This document shows positions 22,430 through 35,455 of a stretch of 64,000 bases of DNA, in pieces (position 1 is the stretch's first letter; each line of letters starts with the position of its first letter). Under the pieces are notes generated by a model, which was given only the letters and a program-made list of their open reading frames with translations, did no database searches and had not been told where the DNA came from. The translations under genes and the position numbers were made by a program. The stretch is from Neoechinorhynchus agilis (lineage: Eukaryota; Acanthocephala), in assembly GCA_051530055.1 (NCBI GenBank), contig CM121342.1:12524001-12588000 (forward strand), written 5' to 3'.

Positions 22430-23590
22430 TTTATTAGAACCGAGAGCAAATAATACCTGAGTATTAGCAAGTGAGATTAAACAAAACAAGATTGATATTA
22501 AAGCCATCGGATCAGGTTCAGATAGATTTTTGATCCACAAGAAAGAGCTTGACGATAATTCCGAAGGCATTGGTTTAAATTCGTTAAGAATAATCAAGTC
22601 AACGGTTTTTATGGTGAAAAAAACCCTTGCCACTTATCGACATGAAGGGAGCAAATGTTGCTGGGCACTAAATAGGCGCTCTTTATAAAGCCAATAATGA
22701 AGAGACCATGTGAACGATATCCATGGTGATCCCATAAATACACTATAAGTGATCAAACGGGATGGATGAACGTTGCGCTTTCGTAAGACTTCCATTTTTT
22801 CGGTTTGAGACTTGATAATAAACTCGTAATTTTTGTGCGTTCTTGATTTTATTAGCTTACCCTATTCATCAGCATTCGATGAAACGCCATATCAGGATCG
22901 GTTTTTTTGTCGGCTTCTTTTAACGTTCTCAAATCGATATCATTCAATTCCGTTTGTGACTGTTTTAATCTCTTAGCGTCGTTGAATTGAGCATAAGTTA
23001 AAGGTACATTGATGGCCATATTTATGCATAAAGAAGAGATGGCGATCACAGCACTTGCATGATTGTTGCTCGTTTCGATGCAATTTGAAATTGCTTTGAT
23101 CACACTTAGAGCGGGTCGCGCTACGAATGGAGGACGGTTTTCATCAATGTCGAACGTGCCAATGAAGTTTATGGACGACTTGAGTACAATTTTGATTTCA
23201 CGATAAAAGAATGTTCAGATAGAGCTATTATTTCACCGAAAAATACAAATTTAACTCTATTTAGAAAAATGTCGGACACAAGAGGATACCATTATCGTCA
23301 GGATCTATATCCATCTTTTTGCAAATTTGACATTCATGCAAACTCACAAAGAAAAATTTAATCTTCATAATTTTTTGAAGGATAAAGTTCAATCATTTCT
23401 AAGTTCTCCAAGTAGCGTGAAATCAGGAGTTTTAAAGGTGGCGATTTTAAAGATAATACATTAGCATGAAGTCGGAAAAGGCTCCCGGATGGTACCACCA
23501 ATCTTCTGCACAGCGCTGGCTTCATCTGCAATAGCATGTTTCCAATTCTGTGAACGTTGTGGATTCTACCATTAAAAAGATAAAATGCAA
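22430..23590 (-). CDS. Candidate exons, PUL-domain-like (PLAA?)
   Basis: Minus-strand coding text lies in at least two exons. The better one (about 23215-22855) reads FIGTFDIDENRPPFVARPALSVIKAISNC, TSNNHASAVIAISSLCINMAI and onward to MAFHRMLMNR, followed by a GTAAGC donor at 22859. The next (about 22515-22458) reads DPMALISILFCLISLANTQ and ends at a CAG/GTATT donor. The order and spacing recall the C-terminal PUL (ARM-like) domain of phospholipase A2-activating protein, where ...IALATLALNY... precedes ...RLLVALGTLI.... A further open stretch at about 23580-23365 (RIGNMLLQMKPALCRRLVVP) may be another exon. The WD40 half expected for PLAA was not found. Gene limits and identity are tentative. 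Confidence 0.35.
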
Positions 23591-24529
23591 TAAAGCGATG
23601 TTTTAGAGTTTATATTGGTCTTTGTTTTAGGATTATATGTTAAATTTGAGATATTACAAATTAGGCTTACTAAACGTTTTCAAAAATTACCAAAAATCTT
23701 ACTCGATCAATTAATATACAATGGAAGGTCGTTTATCTGCGAATTAATTGGGATCGGGCACCATTCGGATACGAAATTTTTTTCGGGTAACCGAAATCCC
23801 TATGTTATGTATTCAGTTTTTAAAGCTGGACTACAGATATCAAAGTTCTTAAAATGCGGGGGAAGTGGTTTAAAAAAGCAAAACTGGGGTAGAATTTCAA
23901 TTTTTCTTTATTGTTGAAAATAATCACTTATTTGATCTCTGTACCACTGTACACCATCGTTTTTTCGCTGCAAAGCCTGTAAATCTCCTTTAGCTACTGA
24001 AGTTGAGTAGGAATCATTTTGCTGCAAGAAGGCGATACTAAGATCTTCCGAATAATGCACGTCGATTTTGTTTTAAACTGACAACCAAAGGTCTCGCTCT
24101 TATTTTTCGTACTCTACATTCTTGGTATTATCTTTACATAAGTTTAAAGTTTTGGACACTTAATTCAGTCGCGCATTTCATATACCTTTTTGTGTCTTAT
24201 GTGAATAATAAACGACGTTAAACTATAAATCCATACATTTTGAAATACAAAATATACAAATGATTTTGCAATTATTCTTCCATTACCAATAATTCAATGT
24301 TCGCATTTAATATTGTTTTTTGTTCTCAATTTTCTCGGAGCGGAAACGCAATCAATGTGAATTCGTAAGGGATGGATACCATTCCATATTTGTGCCTTAC
24401 CTTTGTCTGGTAATAATAACACATCTAATGTTAAAAATGTACAAAGTAAAGGACCCATGTAACTTTGGGTGCCCATAAGCATTCGAGTTCAGAGTTGATC
24501 AAAAAGCGTATCCGTTAGGGTGGGAATAT

Positions 24530-25040
24530 CCCGTCCGGAGATGTCCACTAGGGTGGGAAATATTCCGTCGGGGGGGAGGTGTCCGATTGGGTGGGAATTG
24601 CTCCTTTTTTATACCGGCGCTCCTTTTTCAATACTGCCCAATCTTCTCGAATACCCTGACAGGAAATGAACCGGAGGAAAGGACAACCTCACATGCTCTC
24701 CAACAAACAGAAACCGCCCATCCCCACACGAACGGACTTCCTCCGAGCGGATCTTCCCACTCGACCAAAACAGTAATATACTCAATAATCAACATCCACA
24801 TTATTTGAACAACTCTGAACTCTAGCGCTTATGAGGACCAAAGGTTCGTAAGTCCAGATTCCTTGTATTTTAACAAATAAACGCGTTATTATTATAATAC
24901 CCTGTCGGGGATGTTCGTTCGGGTTGGGATTGGTGGTTATTGTTTGTAGGAGCGCTTGTAAGGTTGGCCTTTCCTCGGGTTCATTTCAAGTTATGATATC
25001 CGAGAAGATTGGGCAACATAAAAAAAGGGGGCGTAAGTAT
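24530..25040. repeat. Foldback element with 115-125-bp arms
   Basis: The arm at about 24620-24745 (GCCCAATCTTCTCG, GAAATGAACC, GAGGAAAGGACAACCT, CTCCAACAAACA) is the inverse of the arm at about 24905-25030 (TGTTTGTAGGAGCGC, AGGTTGGCCTTTCCTC, GGTTCATTTC, CGAGAAGATTGGGC), with a spacer of about 160 bp. Just before it, at 24509-24600, three short direct copies of TCCGTTAGGGTGGGAAT-type sequence occur. No coding capacity; a foldback or MITE-like element. Confidence 0.8.
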
Positions 25041-25204
25041 AGGGAGGTGCAAGGTACAGGAGAATCAATCGAATTGAGATAAGAATAAAATCAGTTCCTT
25101 TTCGCCGATGCCGTAATGCTTATTTTTGGTACGCATGCCTGAGAAAATCCTATCCAACCTAGTACAATAAAAAATAACTGAATCTCAGGATCTTGCATGC
25201 GCTG

Positions 25205-28200
25205 CCGACGATCTTTTTCGTCAACTTTCTCCCTCGTATTCGTGGTCTACTCTCTCTCGTATTCGTCGTCCACTTTATCTCGCATTTTTCGTAGACTCTC
25301 TCTCGCGGCGTAGTCACTCACTCTCTCTCGTGGTGGTCGCCTATCCTCGCTCGTAATCGTCGCCTGCTCCCTCTTGTATTCCTCCTCTGCTCTATTGTAT
25401 TCGTCGCCCACTTTCTCGCGGAGTTGTCACCCACTCTAAAACGTTGTGGTCGCCTACTCTCTTTCGTGGTAGTCGCCCACTCTCTCTCGCAATCGCCGCT
25501 TATACTCTATCTCGTATTCGTCGTCCGCTCTTTCGTCCGTATTTCTCGTCTACTTGCTCTCGCCACCATCGCTCACATCTCCGTTGTGGTCGTCTACTCT
25601 CTATTATATTCGTCGCCTACTTTCTCTCGTATTTCTCGTCTAATCTCTCCCTCGTATACGTCGTCTACGCTCTCTCGTATTCGTCTTCTGCTTTCCCTTG
25701 TATTCGTCGTTTAATCTCGCTCTCGCATTCGTCTACCCTTTCTCGTATTCGTCGCATACTCTTTCTTTCGTATTTGTCGACTACTTTCTCTCTCGTAATC
25801 GTTATTTACTCTCTTTCGTATTCGTCGTCTACTCTCTCTTTTATATTCGTCGTCTACTTTCTCTCGTATTCGTCGCCCACTCTTTATTTGGTATTCGTCG
25901 TCTATTCTCTATGTCGTAATGGTCGTCTACTCCCTCTTTCGTATTCATCGTCCACTCTCTCTCGCATTCATCGTCTAATTTCTCGTAACCAACGTTTACT
26001 CTCTATTGTGGTAGTCTATTTTTTCTTTAGTTGTGGTCGTCTATTCTCTCTACTGTGTTCGTCATCTACTTTCTCTCGTATCTGTCGTCAAGTCTCTCTT
26101 TCGTATACGTTGTCTACTTTCTCGCGTATTCGTCTACTCTCTCGTATTCGTCCTGTATACTCTGTTTCGCATTCGTCGTCGAATCTCTCTTTCGTATTCG
26201 TCGTCTACTCTATCTATTTCGTATCCGTCGCCCACTCTCTCGTAATCGTTATCTACTCTCTCCATCGTGTTGGTCGGTTACTTTCTCTCGCAATCGCCGT
26301 TTGCTCTCTCTCTCTCGTGCTAGTCTATGCTCTTTCTAGTTGCGGTCGTCTACTCTCTCTCTATTGTATTCGTCGTCTACCTTCCCTCATATTTGACGTT
26401 GAATTTCTCTCTCGTATACGTCGTCTACCCTCGCTCGTATTCGTCATCGATTCTCTCCCGCATTCGTCGTCCAAATTCTCTCCTATTCGTCGTCTACTCT
26501 CGTTCGTATGCGTCGTTTACTTTCTCTCGCCTTCGTCGTCTTATCTCTCTTTCATATTCGTCGTCTACTCTCTCTCTCGTATTCGTCGCCTAATCTCTCT
26601 CGCAATCGTCGTCTACTCTCTCGTTCGTATTCGACATCTACTTTCTATCGTAATCGTCGTTTCCTCGACTTTTCGTTTTTGTCGTGTACTCTCTCCCGTA
26701 ATCGTCGTCCACATTCTCCCCCATTCTTCGTCCAATCTCTATATCCCGTATACGTCGTCTACTCTCTCGTATTCGTCGCCCGCTCTCTATTTCGTATTCG
26801 TCGTCTTCCTTCTCTTGTAACCGACGTTTACTCTCTATCGTGGTTGTATATCCACTCGCCAGTTGTGGTCGTATATTCTCTCTATTGTATTCGTCGTCTA
26901 CTTTCTCTAGTATGCGTCGCCTAGTCTCTCTATCTTATACGTCGTCTACTCTCTCTATCTCGTATTCGTCACCTACTCGCTCTTCTGTGTTCGTCGTCTA
27001 CTTTTTCTCGTTTTCGTCGTCTACTCTCGATTCTGTGTTCGTTGTCTACTTTTTCTCGTATTCGTCGGAACTCTTGCTCTCTCGCATTCGTCGTCTACTC
27101 TCTTTCGTATTCGCCGTCTACTTTCTCCCGTATTCGTGGCCATCTCTCTCTTCTAGTCGTGGTATACTCTCTCGTATTCCTCGTCTAATCTCTCTCGTGT
27201 TCGTCGTGTACACTCTGTTTCGTATTCGTCGCTACTCTATCTCGTATTCTTCGTCTACCCACTCTTGTGTTTGTCGTCTACTTTCTCTCGTATTCGTCGC
27301 TGCTCTCTCTTGCATTCGTCATCTACTCTCCTTCGTATCTGTCGTCTTCTGTCTCCCGTATTCGTCGTCTACTCTTTCTTGTATTCGTCGTCTACCCTTT
27401 CTTGTAATCGTCGTCTACTCTTTCTTGCATTCGTTGTCATCGCTCTCCCGTATTCGTCGTCAGCCCTCTCCTAGTCGTGGTATACTCTCTCGTTTTCGTC
27501 GTCTAATCTATCTGGTATTCGAAGTATACTCTCTCTTTCGTATTCGTCGTCTACTCTCTCGTATTCACAGTCTACTCTCTTTCTCTCGTGTTCTTCGTCT
27601 TCTCTCTCATGTTCGTCCTTTATTCTCTCTTGTATTCGTCGTATACTCTCTCTTTTGTGTTTGTCGTATACTCTCGTTTGTATTCGTCGTCCACTCTCCA
27701 TTTCGTATTCGTCGTCTATTCCCTATCTCGTAGTCGTCGTCTACTCCCTATTTCATATTCGTCGTCCCCTCTCTCTTATTCGTCGTCTACTTTCTCTCGT
27801 AGCCAACGTTTACTCTCTATCGTGGTAGTCTATCTTCCCCCTAGTTGTGGTCGTCCAATCGCTCTATTGTATGCGTCGACTACTTTGTCGAATATCCGTC
27901 GTCTAGTCTCTCTCTCGTATACGTCGTCTACTCTCACTTGTATTCGTCGTCAACTCTCTCTATCTCGTATCCGTCGTCTACGCTCGTAATCGTCTCCCAC
28001 TCACTCGCATATGCCGTCTACTCTGTCTCTTTCGTATTCGTCGTCTATTTTCTCTCGTAACCGACGTTTACTCTCCGTCGTGGAACTCTATCCTCTCTCT
28101 AGTTGTGGTCGTCCATTCTCTCTATTGTATTCCTCGTCTACTTTATCTCGTATCTGTCGCCTGGTGTCTCTCGTATACGTCGTCTAGTCTCTCCCGTATT

Positions 28201-31200
28201 CGTCATCGATTCTCTATCTCGTATTCGTTGTCTACTCTCTCTCGTGTTCGCCGTCTACATTCTCCATTATTATTCGTTTACTCTCTCGTATTCATCGTAC
28301 ACTCTCTGGTAAACGTCGTCTACTGACTCTCTTTCGTATCCGTCGTCCACTCTCTATTTCGTATTCGTCGTATACTCTCTGTAATATTCGTCGTATACTC
28401 TCTCTTTTGTGTTCGTCATATACTCTCGTTTGTATTCGTCGTCCACTCTCTATTTCGTATTCGTCGTCTATTCCCTTTCTGTCTATCTTCTCCCTAGTTG
28501 TGGTCGTCTAATCTCTATTGTAGTCGTCGATTATTTTCTCTCGTATTCGCCGTCCACTCTCTTTCCTATTCATCGTCAACTCTCTCTCTTAATCGTAATT
28601 TACTCTCTCCCTCGTCATCGTCGTCTAATCTCTCTATCTTGTATCCGTCGTCTACTCTCGTATTCGTCCTCCACTCTCTATTTCGTATACGTCGTCGATT
28701 CTCTATCCCGTAATCGTCTTCTCCGTCTTTCGTATTCCACTCTCTGGCACACGTCGTCTTCCCTCGCTTTCGTAATCGTCGTCTACTTTCTCTCGTAACC
28801 AACGTTTACTCTCTATCGTGGTAGTCTATCCTCTTTCTAGTTGTGGTCGTCTATTCTCTCTATCGTATTCGTCGTCTACTTTCTCTCGTATCTGTCGCCT
28901 AGTCTCTCTCCTATACGTCGTCTTCTCTCTCCTTATCGTATTCGTCGTCTACTTTCTCTCGTATTCGTCGGGTACACACTCCTTCGTATTCGTCGTCTTC
29001 TCTCTCGTATTCGTCGTCGAATGTTTGTCTCTAGTGTTCGTCGTCGAATCTCTGTCTCTAGTGTTCGCCGTCGAATCTCTGTCCTTCGTATTCGTCGTCT
29101 AATCTCTCTTTCGTAATCGTCCTCTTTTCACTCTCTTGTATTCGTCGCCTACTCTCTCTCCTGGCCGTCGTCTACTCTTTTTCGTATGCGTCGTCTACTT
29201 TCTATCGTAATCGTTGTTTGCTCGCTTTTTCGTATTCGTCGTTTACTCTCGCTCGTAATCGTCGTCCACATTCTCTCTCATTCGTCGTCTAATATCTCCA
29301 TCCCGTATTCGTCGCCTACTGTCTCCCGTATTGGTCGTCTCCTATTCTTCCTCTACTATCTCGTATTCTTGGTGAACTGTCTATTTCGTATTCGTCGTCT
29401 ATTCTCTCTCTTAAACGTCGTCTACTCCGCATTTCATATTCGTTGTCCACTTTCTCTTTCGTATTCCTCCTCCACGTTCTTTCGTATTCGTCGTCTACTC
29501 TCTCGCACTCATATTCGTCGTCCACTTTCTCTCGTATTCGTCGTCTACTCTCTCTCAAATTCGTCGTCCACTTTTTCTCATGTTCGCGTCTACTCTCTCT
29601 CGTATATGTCTTCCACTTTCACTCCTTTTCGTGGTCTACTCTCTCGTATTCGTCGTCTACTCTCTCCCTCGTATTCGTCGTCTACTCTCTCCCTCGTATT
29701 CGTCGTTTGCTCTCTCACTCGCATTCGTCGTCTGCTTTTACTTTCGTACTCGTCTTCTACTCTTTCTTTCATATTCGTCGTCTTATCTCTCACTTATTCT
29801 GTCTCTCATATTCGTCATCTACTCTCTCTCATATTCGTCGTCTACTCTCTCGTATATGTCGTTCACTTTCTCTCCTATTCGTGGTCTACTCTCTCCTCGT
29901 CTTCGTCTTCGTCGTGTACTCTCTCATTCGTATTCGTCGTCGAATCTCTCGTGTATTCTGTCTCTCGTATTCGTCGTCTACTTCCTCTCGTATTCGTCGT
30001 CGAATCTCTCGCGTATTCTGTCTCTCGTATTCGTCGTCTACTTTCTCTCGTATTCGTCGTCTACTCTGTCGTATTGGTCATCAACTCTCTTTTTCGTGTT
30101 GGTCGTCTACGTTCTTTCGTAATCGCCGTTTGCTCTCTCGTCGTAGTCTATCCTCTTTCTTGTTGCGGTCGTCTATTTTCTCTCGTATTTTTCGTCGAAT
30201 TTCTCTCTCGTATACGTGGTCTGCTCTCTCTCGTACTCCCCGTTGACTCTATCTCATATTCGTCGTCTACTTTCTCCTGTATACGTCGCCTAATTTCTCT
30301 CGTGTTCGTCTGCTCTTTCGCGTATTCGTCGTCCACACTCTCTCTTGTATTGGCGGCTTACTCTCTCTCGTATTCGTCGTCTACTGTCTCAATTATTCGT
30401 CGTACATTTTCGCTTTTGTATTCGTGGTCTACTCTTTCGACTATTCATCGTACACTTTCTCTTTCGTACTCGTCTTCTACTCTTTCTTTCATATTCGTCA
30501 TTTAATCTCTCGCGTATTCTGTCTCTCGTATTCGTCGTCTACTCTCTTTCGTATTCGTCGTCCACACTCTCTTTTGTATTGGTGGCATACTCCCTCGTAT
30601 TCGTCGTCTACTGTCTCAATTATTCGTCGTGCACTTTCTCTTTCGTATTCGTGATCTACTATCTCGACTATTCGTCGTGCACTTTCTCTTTCGTATTCGT
30701 CGTCTACTCTCTCCCTCGTATTCGTCTTCGTCATGTACTCTCTCATTCGTATTCGTTGTCTAACTCTCTTTCGTACTCGTCTTCTACTCTTTCCTTCATA
30801 TTCGTCGTCTAATCTCTCGTGTATTCTGTCTCTCGAATTCGTCGTCTACTTTCTCTCGCCTTCGTCGTCTTATCTCTCTTTCATATTCGTCGTCTACTCT
30901 CTCTCTCACATTCGTCGTCTACTTTCTCTCGTATATGTCGTTCACTTTCTCTCCTATTCGTGGTCTACTCTCTCCTCGTCTTCGTCTTCGTCGTGTACTC
31001 TCTCATTCGTATTCGTCGTCGAATCTCTCGCGTATTCTGTCTCTCGTATTCGTCGTCTACTCTGTCGTATTGGTCATCAACTCTCTTTTTCGTGTTGGTC
31101 GTCTACGTTCTTTCGTAATCGCCGTTTGCTCTCTCGTCGTAGTCTATCCTCTCTCTCTCGTATTCGTCGTCTACTTTCTCTCGTATCCATCGCAACTCTC

Positions 31201-31625
31201 TCTCGATTTCGTCGTGTACTCCCCTACGTATTCGTCATCAACTTTCTTTCCTATAAATCGTCCACCTGCACTCGTATTCGTCGTCTACTCTCTAATATTC
31301 GCCGTCTACTCTCTCGTATACGTCGTATGCTCTCTCTTTCGTTTTCGTCGTCTACCCTCTCGTATTCGTCGTCCGCTCTCTATTTCGCATTCGTCGTCTA
31401 TTCTCTATCTCGTAATCTTCGTCCACTCTCTCGTATGCGTCGTCTACTCTCCCTCTTTTGCATTCGTGGTCTACTCTCTTTCGTGTTCTTCGCCCACCCC
31501 CTCTCATATTCGTCGTTTTACTACTTTCGTAATCGTCGTTTACTTTCTCTCTTATTCGTCGCCTACTCTCTCTCGTATTAGTCGTCTACTCTCTCTCTCT
31601 CTCGTTGTTGTCGTCTACTTTCACG
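25205..31625 (+). repeat. 6.4-kb pyrimidine-rich minisatellite, 21-25-bp unit
   Basis: A continuous array of several hundred units begins with CGTATTCGTCGTCTACTCTC and is followed by a variable CT-rich tail; typical unit length is 23 bp, range about 20-25. The plus strand is almost purine-free apart from CG/TA steps. The unit has no stop in any plus frame, and 23 is not a multiple of three. Long open frames therefore cycle through RIRRLLSL, VFVVYSLS and YSSSTLS; these are not taken as genes. Higher-order duplications are visible, for example about 29.87-30.13 kb recurring nearly unchanged at about 30.95-31.15 kb. Non-unit inserts such as GTTGTGGTCGTC recur at intervals. Confidence 0.95.
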
Positions 31626-31639
31626 GACCAATGTCCGCT

Positions 31640-34386
31640 GACGAGATATTCCCCATCGTTTACGTAATGCAATCCAAAATGTAAAATTGCATTTTTTAAA
31701 CAAATCTGAACCGGTGCGTTTATAACGACCGATAGATATTTTGATATTAATGTTAATAAGATAGTTGCCGAATATTCCATTTTAGGTTTTACTTTGCCAT
31801 GACGACGATCTTTCATTACTTGGCATTAGTTTTGATGATGCATTTATGATGTTTTCCGAAGTGGGCAATCGAATTTGCTGGATATTCCGCAAAATCGACT
31901 AATGTCATGCAATCGGACAGGACTGACTGTCGCAATTGGCTATTAACATTCAATGCTCGCGATTGATTGTAGTCATTTAATGAGTTTGGGCAAGTTCTGA
32001 CATTTGTGGGAAATTGAGCTTGCGTTCTATTCGATCGTACAATCGGTGGATTATTGCGAAAAATTAGGTTGGACAATATTTGAGGCTGTTAGACCTTAAC
32101 GGAACTCCTTATCCAAAAAAATTTTCCATATTACTTGCATGTTCAAATTTGGAGACATTGCAAACGGTGATGTTGGCCCTCTATCATTCTATACGGCAAT
32201 TTAGCCATCATATGAACATGTGGCGATCAGGTGATGATCCGCATCCATCGAAGTGATTTTGCCAGTGTGATCGTTATGAAAATGGTTGATTCGTATTTGC
32301 AAAGGTAGATCCCAGACTGAGAGAGATGCGTCGTCGGACACGCTTGCGAGACGATTTTCTTCAAGAAATTTTACCCCTGATATACAATTATTATGACCGT
32401 AAAATGAGTTATTAATTGAAGACGTGATTGAATCGATAACCGTCACGAAACCGGTTTTCGTACCAATCGCCACCATTCCCGTTCCGGCAAACGCGTCCAC
32501 ACAAACGGCGCAATTTTCAGCTGACCGATAAATCACAGTCCTTGGTGTAGTTGCATTAATCGGCCTCAATGCAGAAGCCAGATTCTTCTTTGCAGCAAGC
32601 TGTGTAGCTTCTATTAATAAGTGTGTGTTGGAGTCTTGTAGCATCATTTCAAGGCAACAATTCGGATTTGTTTCCAAAATGAATCGATTGTTGCGAATAA
32701 AAGTAAACATGTCGTAAAACCTCTTGTCCTTTTCAAGTGATGAAGAAGTTTGCAACAGTTCAATATAGTCTTTAAGAAGTTCATCAATACTACCCAGTGC
32801 ACATCTTGCCTCGAGGTAAGAAACATCGGTTAAAAGTTTCTCTGCGTACATTGGACAATCAGATCGAATTGCATGAGAAATTAGTTTTATCATCATTTGA
32901 GGACAGGGCGAATGCCTAGAGTGGTTTCCGAACGGATCACAGTGCGATTCGTAATACACTGCTATGAGTTTGTGCGAGTGCTGAGTGTACTTTGTAAATG
33001 GTGTTGCTTTTCGAAGACATTCAACCACACTATCCTTGATTTCTTTATGAGCAAACGAAATGATGCCACCATCATGCTCGTTACTTGGGGTTAGATATCC
33101 ATTCAGAAAATCTCGTAGGGCGAAGAATTTCGATTGAATTAGCGGTGGCACATTTAAAGGGTTGCCGCTACCTAAGCTGCAAATAATATTTTCGATCGAT
33201 ATTTTGTTTAAATCAAATTGGGAATCCAAATAAAGAAGATTAAGTAGATCGATTTCATTGATTCCATCGTTCACACAAAGCAGAAGAGAAAGCAATCGAT
33301 ATACATTCAATGTACGTTCGTATTTCTTTAGTCGATCTAGAGATGTTGAAACCATTCGAGGAAAAGAACCCGGTAGTTTAGAAACGTTCAATGATAGGAT
33401 TTCAAAATCGGTCGTTAGCTTGCGAATTTCTTCACAGGCAAATTGTACGTACAGAGGAAATTTTGCGTGTTGTTTCGTTAGAAGCATTCTTAACTGATTA
33501 TTCCGTGAACTTTCCTCAAGCGTCTTGCTGAACCGAGCAAAAGTACTGATAGCAATCTCCTTGCGTTCGGGATAATTTAAATCATCGAGTACAAAAGTAG
33601 ACTGATTCATTTTAGACGAAATAACTATGTCTTTCATAAAATCATTACTTGTCAAAAGCAAGCTTGTATTCTAAAGAACGGGAATATTTAGATTTAGTCT
33701 AAGGTCGGATAAAATTCGAGACCCGGCCATATAAAGCACTAATAAGTAAAATAATAAGTTTTTAAGGTACCTGCGTTTCTCGGCGAGCAGTAACGATTAT
33801 AATATAACAAAACTTTAAAAGAAACTTACGTAATTCAAAGTTTTTTGAGATGAATGTTTTGTTGCATTTCATGGGACATCTCATGAATAAATTTCTTTAG
33901 CATCGTATTAGCACTGCTGTGCCCACCGTCAGATAAATAGTAAAGACATGTCAGACCGTATTTCTGAGATTGTAATTCCTTGATAATCTGACACACAAAT
34001 GTCGATCGCCCCGAACCTGGAGAACCTTCTTTAATCACTAATTGATTTCCACAACGAATTTTTAAGACTGCAATTGCGCTATTAAATATGCTCTTTCTTA
34101 CAATTGGTCGTATTGCCATTTCTTCGAATTTCGATTTCATGTGTTCCATCTCAAGATTAATGTCATAACACAGGAAATCATTGGTTCGTTCAACAGGGAG
34201 TCTTAGCTTCTCCAAACAATTCCAAACGTTATTAAATACCCGCTCTGCAAAGATTTCGAGGTTCCTAAGTTTCACAATACCACCAGAGGTAAGCCCAGCG
34301 TAGCTACATGGATAATTCCGGTAAACTTCAAATCCTGATGAGACAATTTTCGACTTCAATTCGCAATTAACCACAATCGGAAACAC
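31640..34386 (-). CDS. P-loop NTPase / WD40-repeat protein (NWD/TEP1-like), partial
   Basis: Minus-strand multi-exon gene. Exon 34386-33835 has a Walker A motif (VIKEGSPGSGRST, about 34020) followed by a helical AAA/NACHT-type region. The next exon (from about 33670) continues with helical repeats (LLSLLLCVNDGINEIDLLNLL, a winged-helix-like stretch known in STAND proteins). It then enters WD40 repeats (AIGTKTGFVTVIDS, SVSDDASLSVWDL, DHHLIATCSYDG, then NITVCNVSKFEHA at about 32160). A last WD-like exon (NDGEYLVSGHWSVKV) ends at the minisatellite boundary at 31630. P-loop plus WD40 is the architecture of STAND signalling proteins such as NWD1 or TEP1. Two joins, near 33830 and 32200, do not resolve cleanly, and the 5' end is lost against a Penelope fragment, so the locus may be a decaying gene. 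Confidence 0.65.
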
Positions 34387-34800
34387 TCAAAAAGAAGATA
34401 AACATTGAACCTGCGGGGCATCAAGAAGAGAATCGCCCAACATAAGCAAACCAATGTCGATTTGAGCACTCCGCCGCAATATACAATCACCAATATACTA
34501 CAACATCGCGCAGATTTTAATTGCACGTATTTTGTGGCGAGAGGGCAAAACCTCAAAAGACGTTTTACACTTGAGACCTTAACTATATCTCCGCGCGCCC
34601 AACACCATGAAAGGTATTAAAACTTTAGTTTAAAACTACCGATCAGCGACGTGATTAACAACAATTAAAAACCCACACAACTTAGGGCGCGGGAATCGGC
34701 GTACTCAAGCAATTCAATACAAAACAACTAAAATCTTTTTAGGTGGCTAATGAGGAGAGACTTTATCGCGAAATATCCCCATTCAAAACATGTTTTATTC
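34366..34800 (+). mobile_element. Penelope-like element, 3' fragment
   Basis: The plus strand encodes LRGIKKRIAQHKQTNVDLSTP, ILQHRADFNCTYFVARGQNL and KRRFTLETLTISPRAQHHERY, the C-terminal half of the GIY-YIG domain also seen at 17.3 and 9.9-10.3 kb. The tail at 34747-34780 carries a decayed hammerhead-like motif (CTAATGA ... CGCGAAATATC). The fragment starts within a few bases of the N-terminal edge of the P-loop gene on the other strand, so it either truncated that gene or sits in one of its introns. Confidence 0.8.
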
Positions 34801-35455
34801 GGTGATCGGCTTATCTCCAATTCCACGATCCCGACAGATTCTCTCTTGATGATATTTTAACTACCTAAGACCTCCATCCTTTGCGGGAGTGTGAAAAATA
34901 AACTTGAATGTGAGATAATGGAAAATGCGAAGTTTGTTTAAATTCTTTTATATTCGTTCTTGCACTTTAAGCTAACACATTTGAACATTTTCAACAATCA
35001 TTCTTATCAAGATAGGTGAAATTGTAGGACTGATTCGTTAACTCCATAAATCCACGATGATACAATGGCGTTCCCAAGAACTACGAAATTTTCTATTGCG
35101 AATTTAATTCTGTGACTTTATTGCGCTTATAATCACAGACGCAACAAAAAAATACGATTTTCAGCCTTTATTCATGAGACGCTAGTGAAACTAGTGTTCA
35201 ATGCTTAAAGATAACAATATGCATGTCTGAATTATTTTTGCCTTGATCTAAATACGGCAAGGATCACATTTTCGAGTACTCTGATTCCTTTCCATCTCCA
35301 TCGACATAAACGTAGAGTAATTTTTAATGTCTTTTACAGTTTTTTTTATTCAACAAAATTTTCTATCCACAAAACACTTAATTCACTCACCGCTGCACGG
35401 TGAGACTAATGTTTTGGCACAAAAATATTGGTTCGCGATAATCCTTTGTTATTAT
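34801..35455. other. AT-rich spacer, no gene seen
   Basis: Between the Penelope tail and the third endonuclease-LINE copy; no open frames or repeats were recognised. Confidence 0.4.

Noticed and set aside
25205-31625. CRISPR-like array
   Set aside because: No constant repeat with unique spacers; units are contiguous, variable in length, and the context is eukaryotic.
25424-31684. Many long plus-strand open frames (up to 458 codons) rich in Ser, Leu, Arg and Val
   Set aside because: They are the minisatellite read in different frames; the unit has no stop, so length carries no coding evidence.
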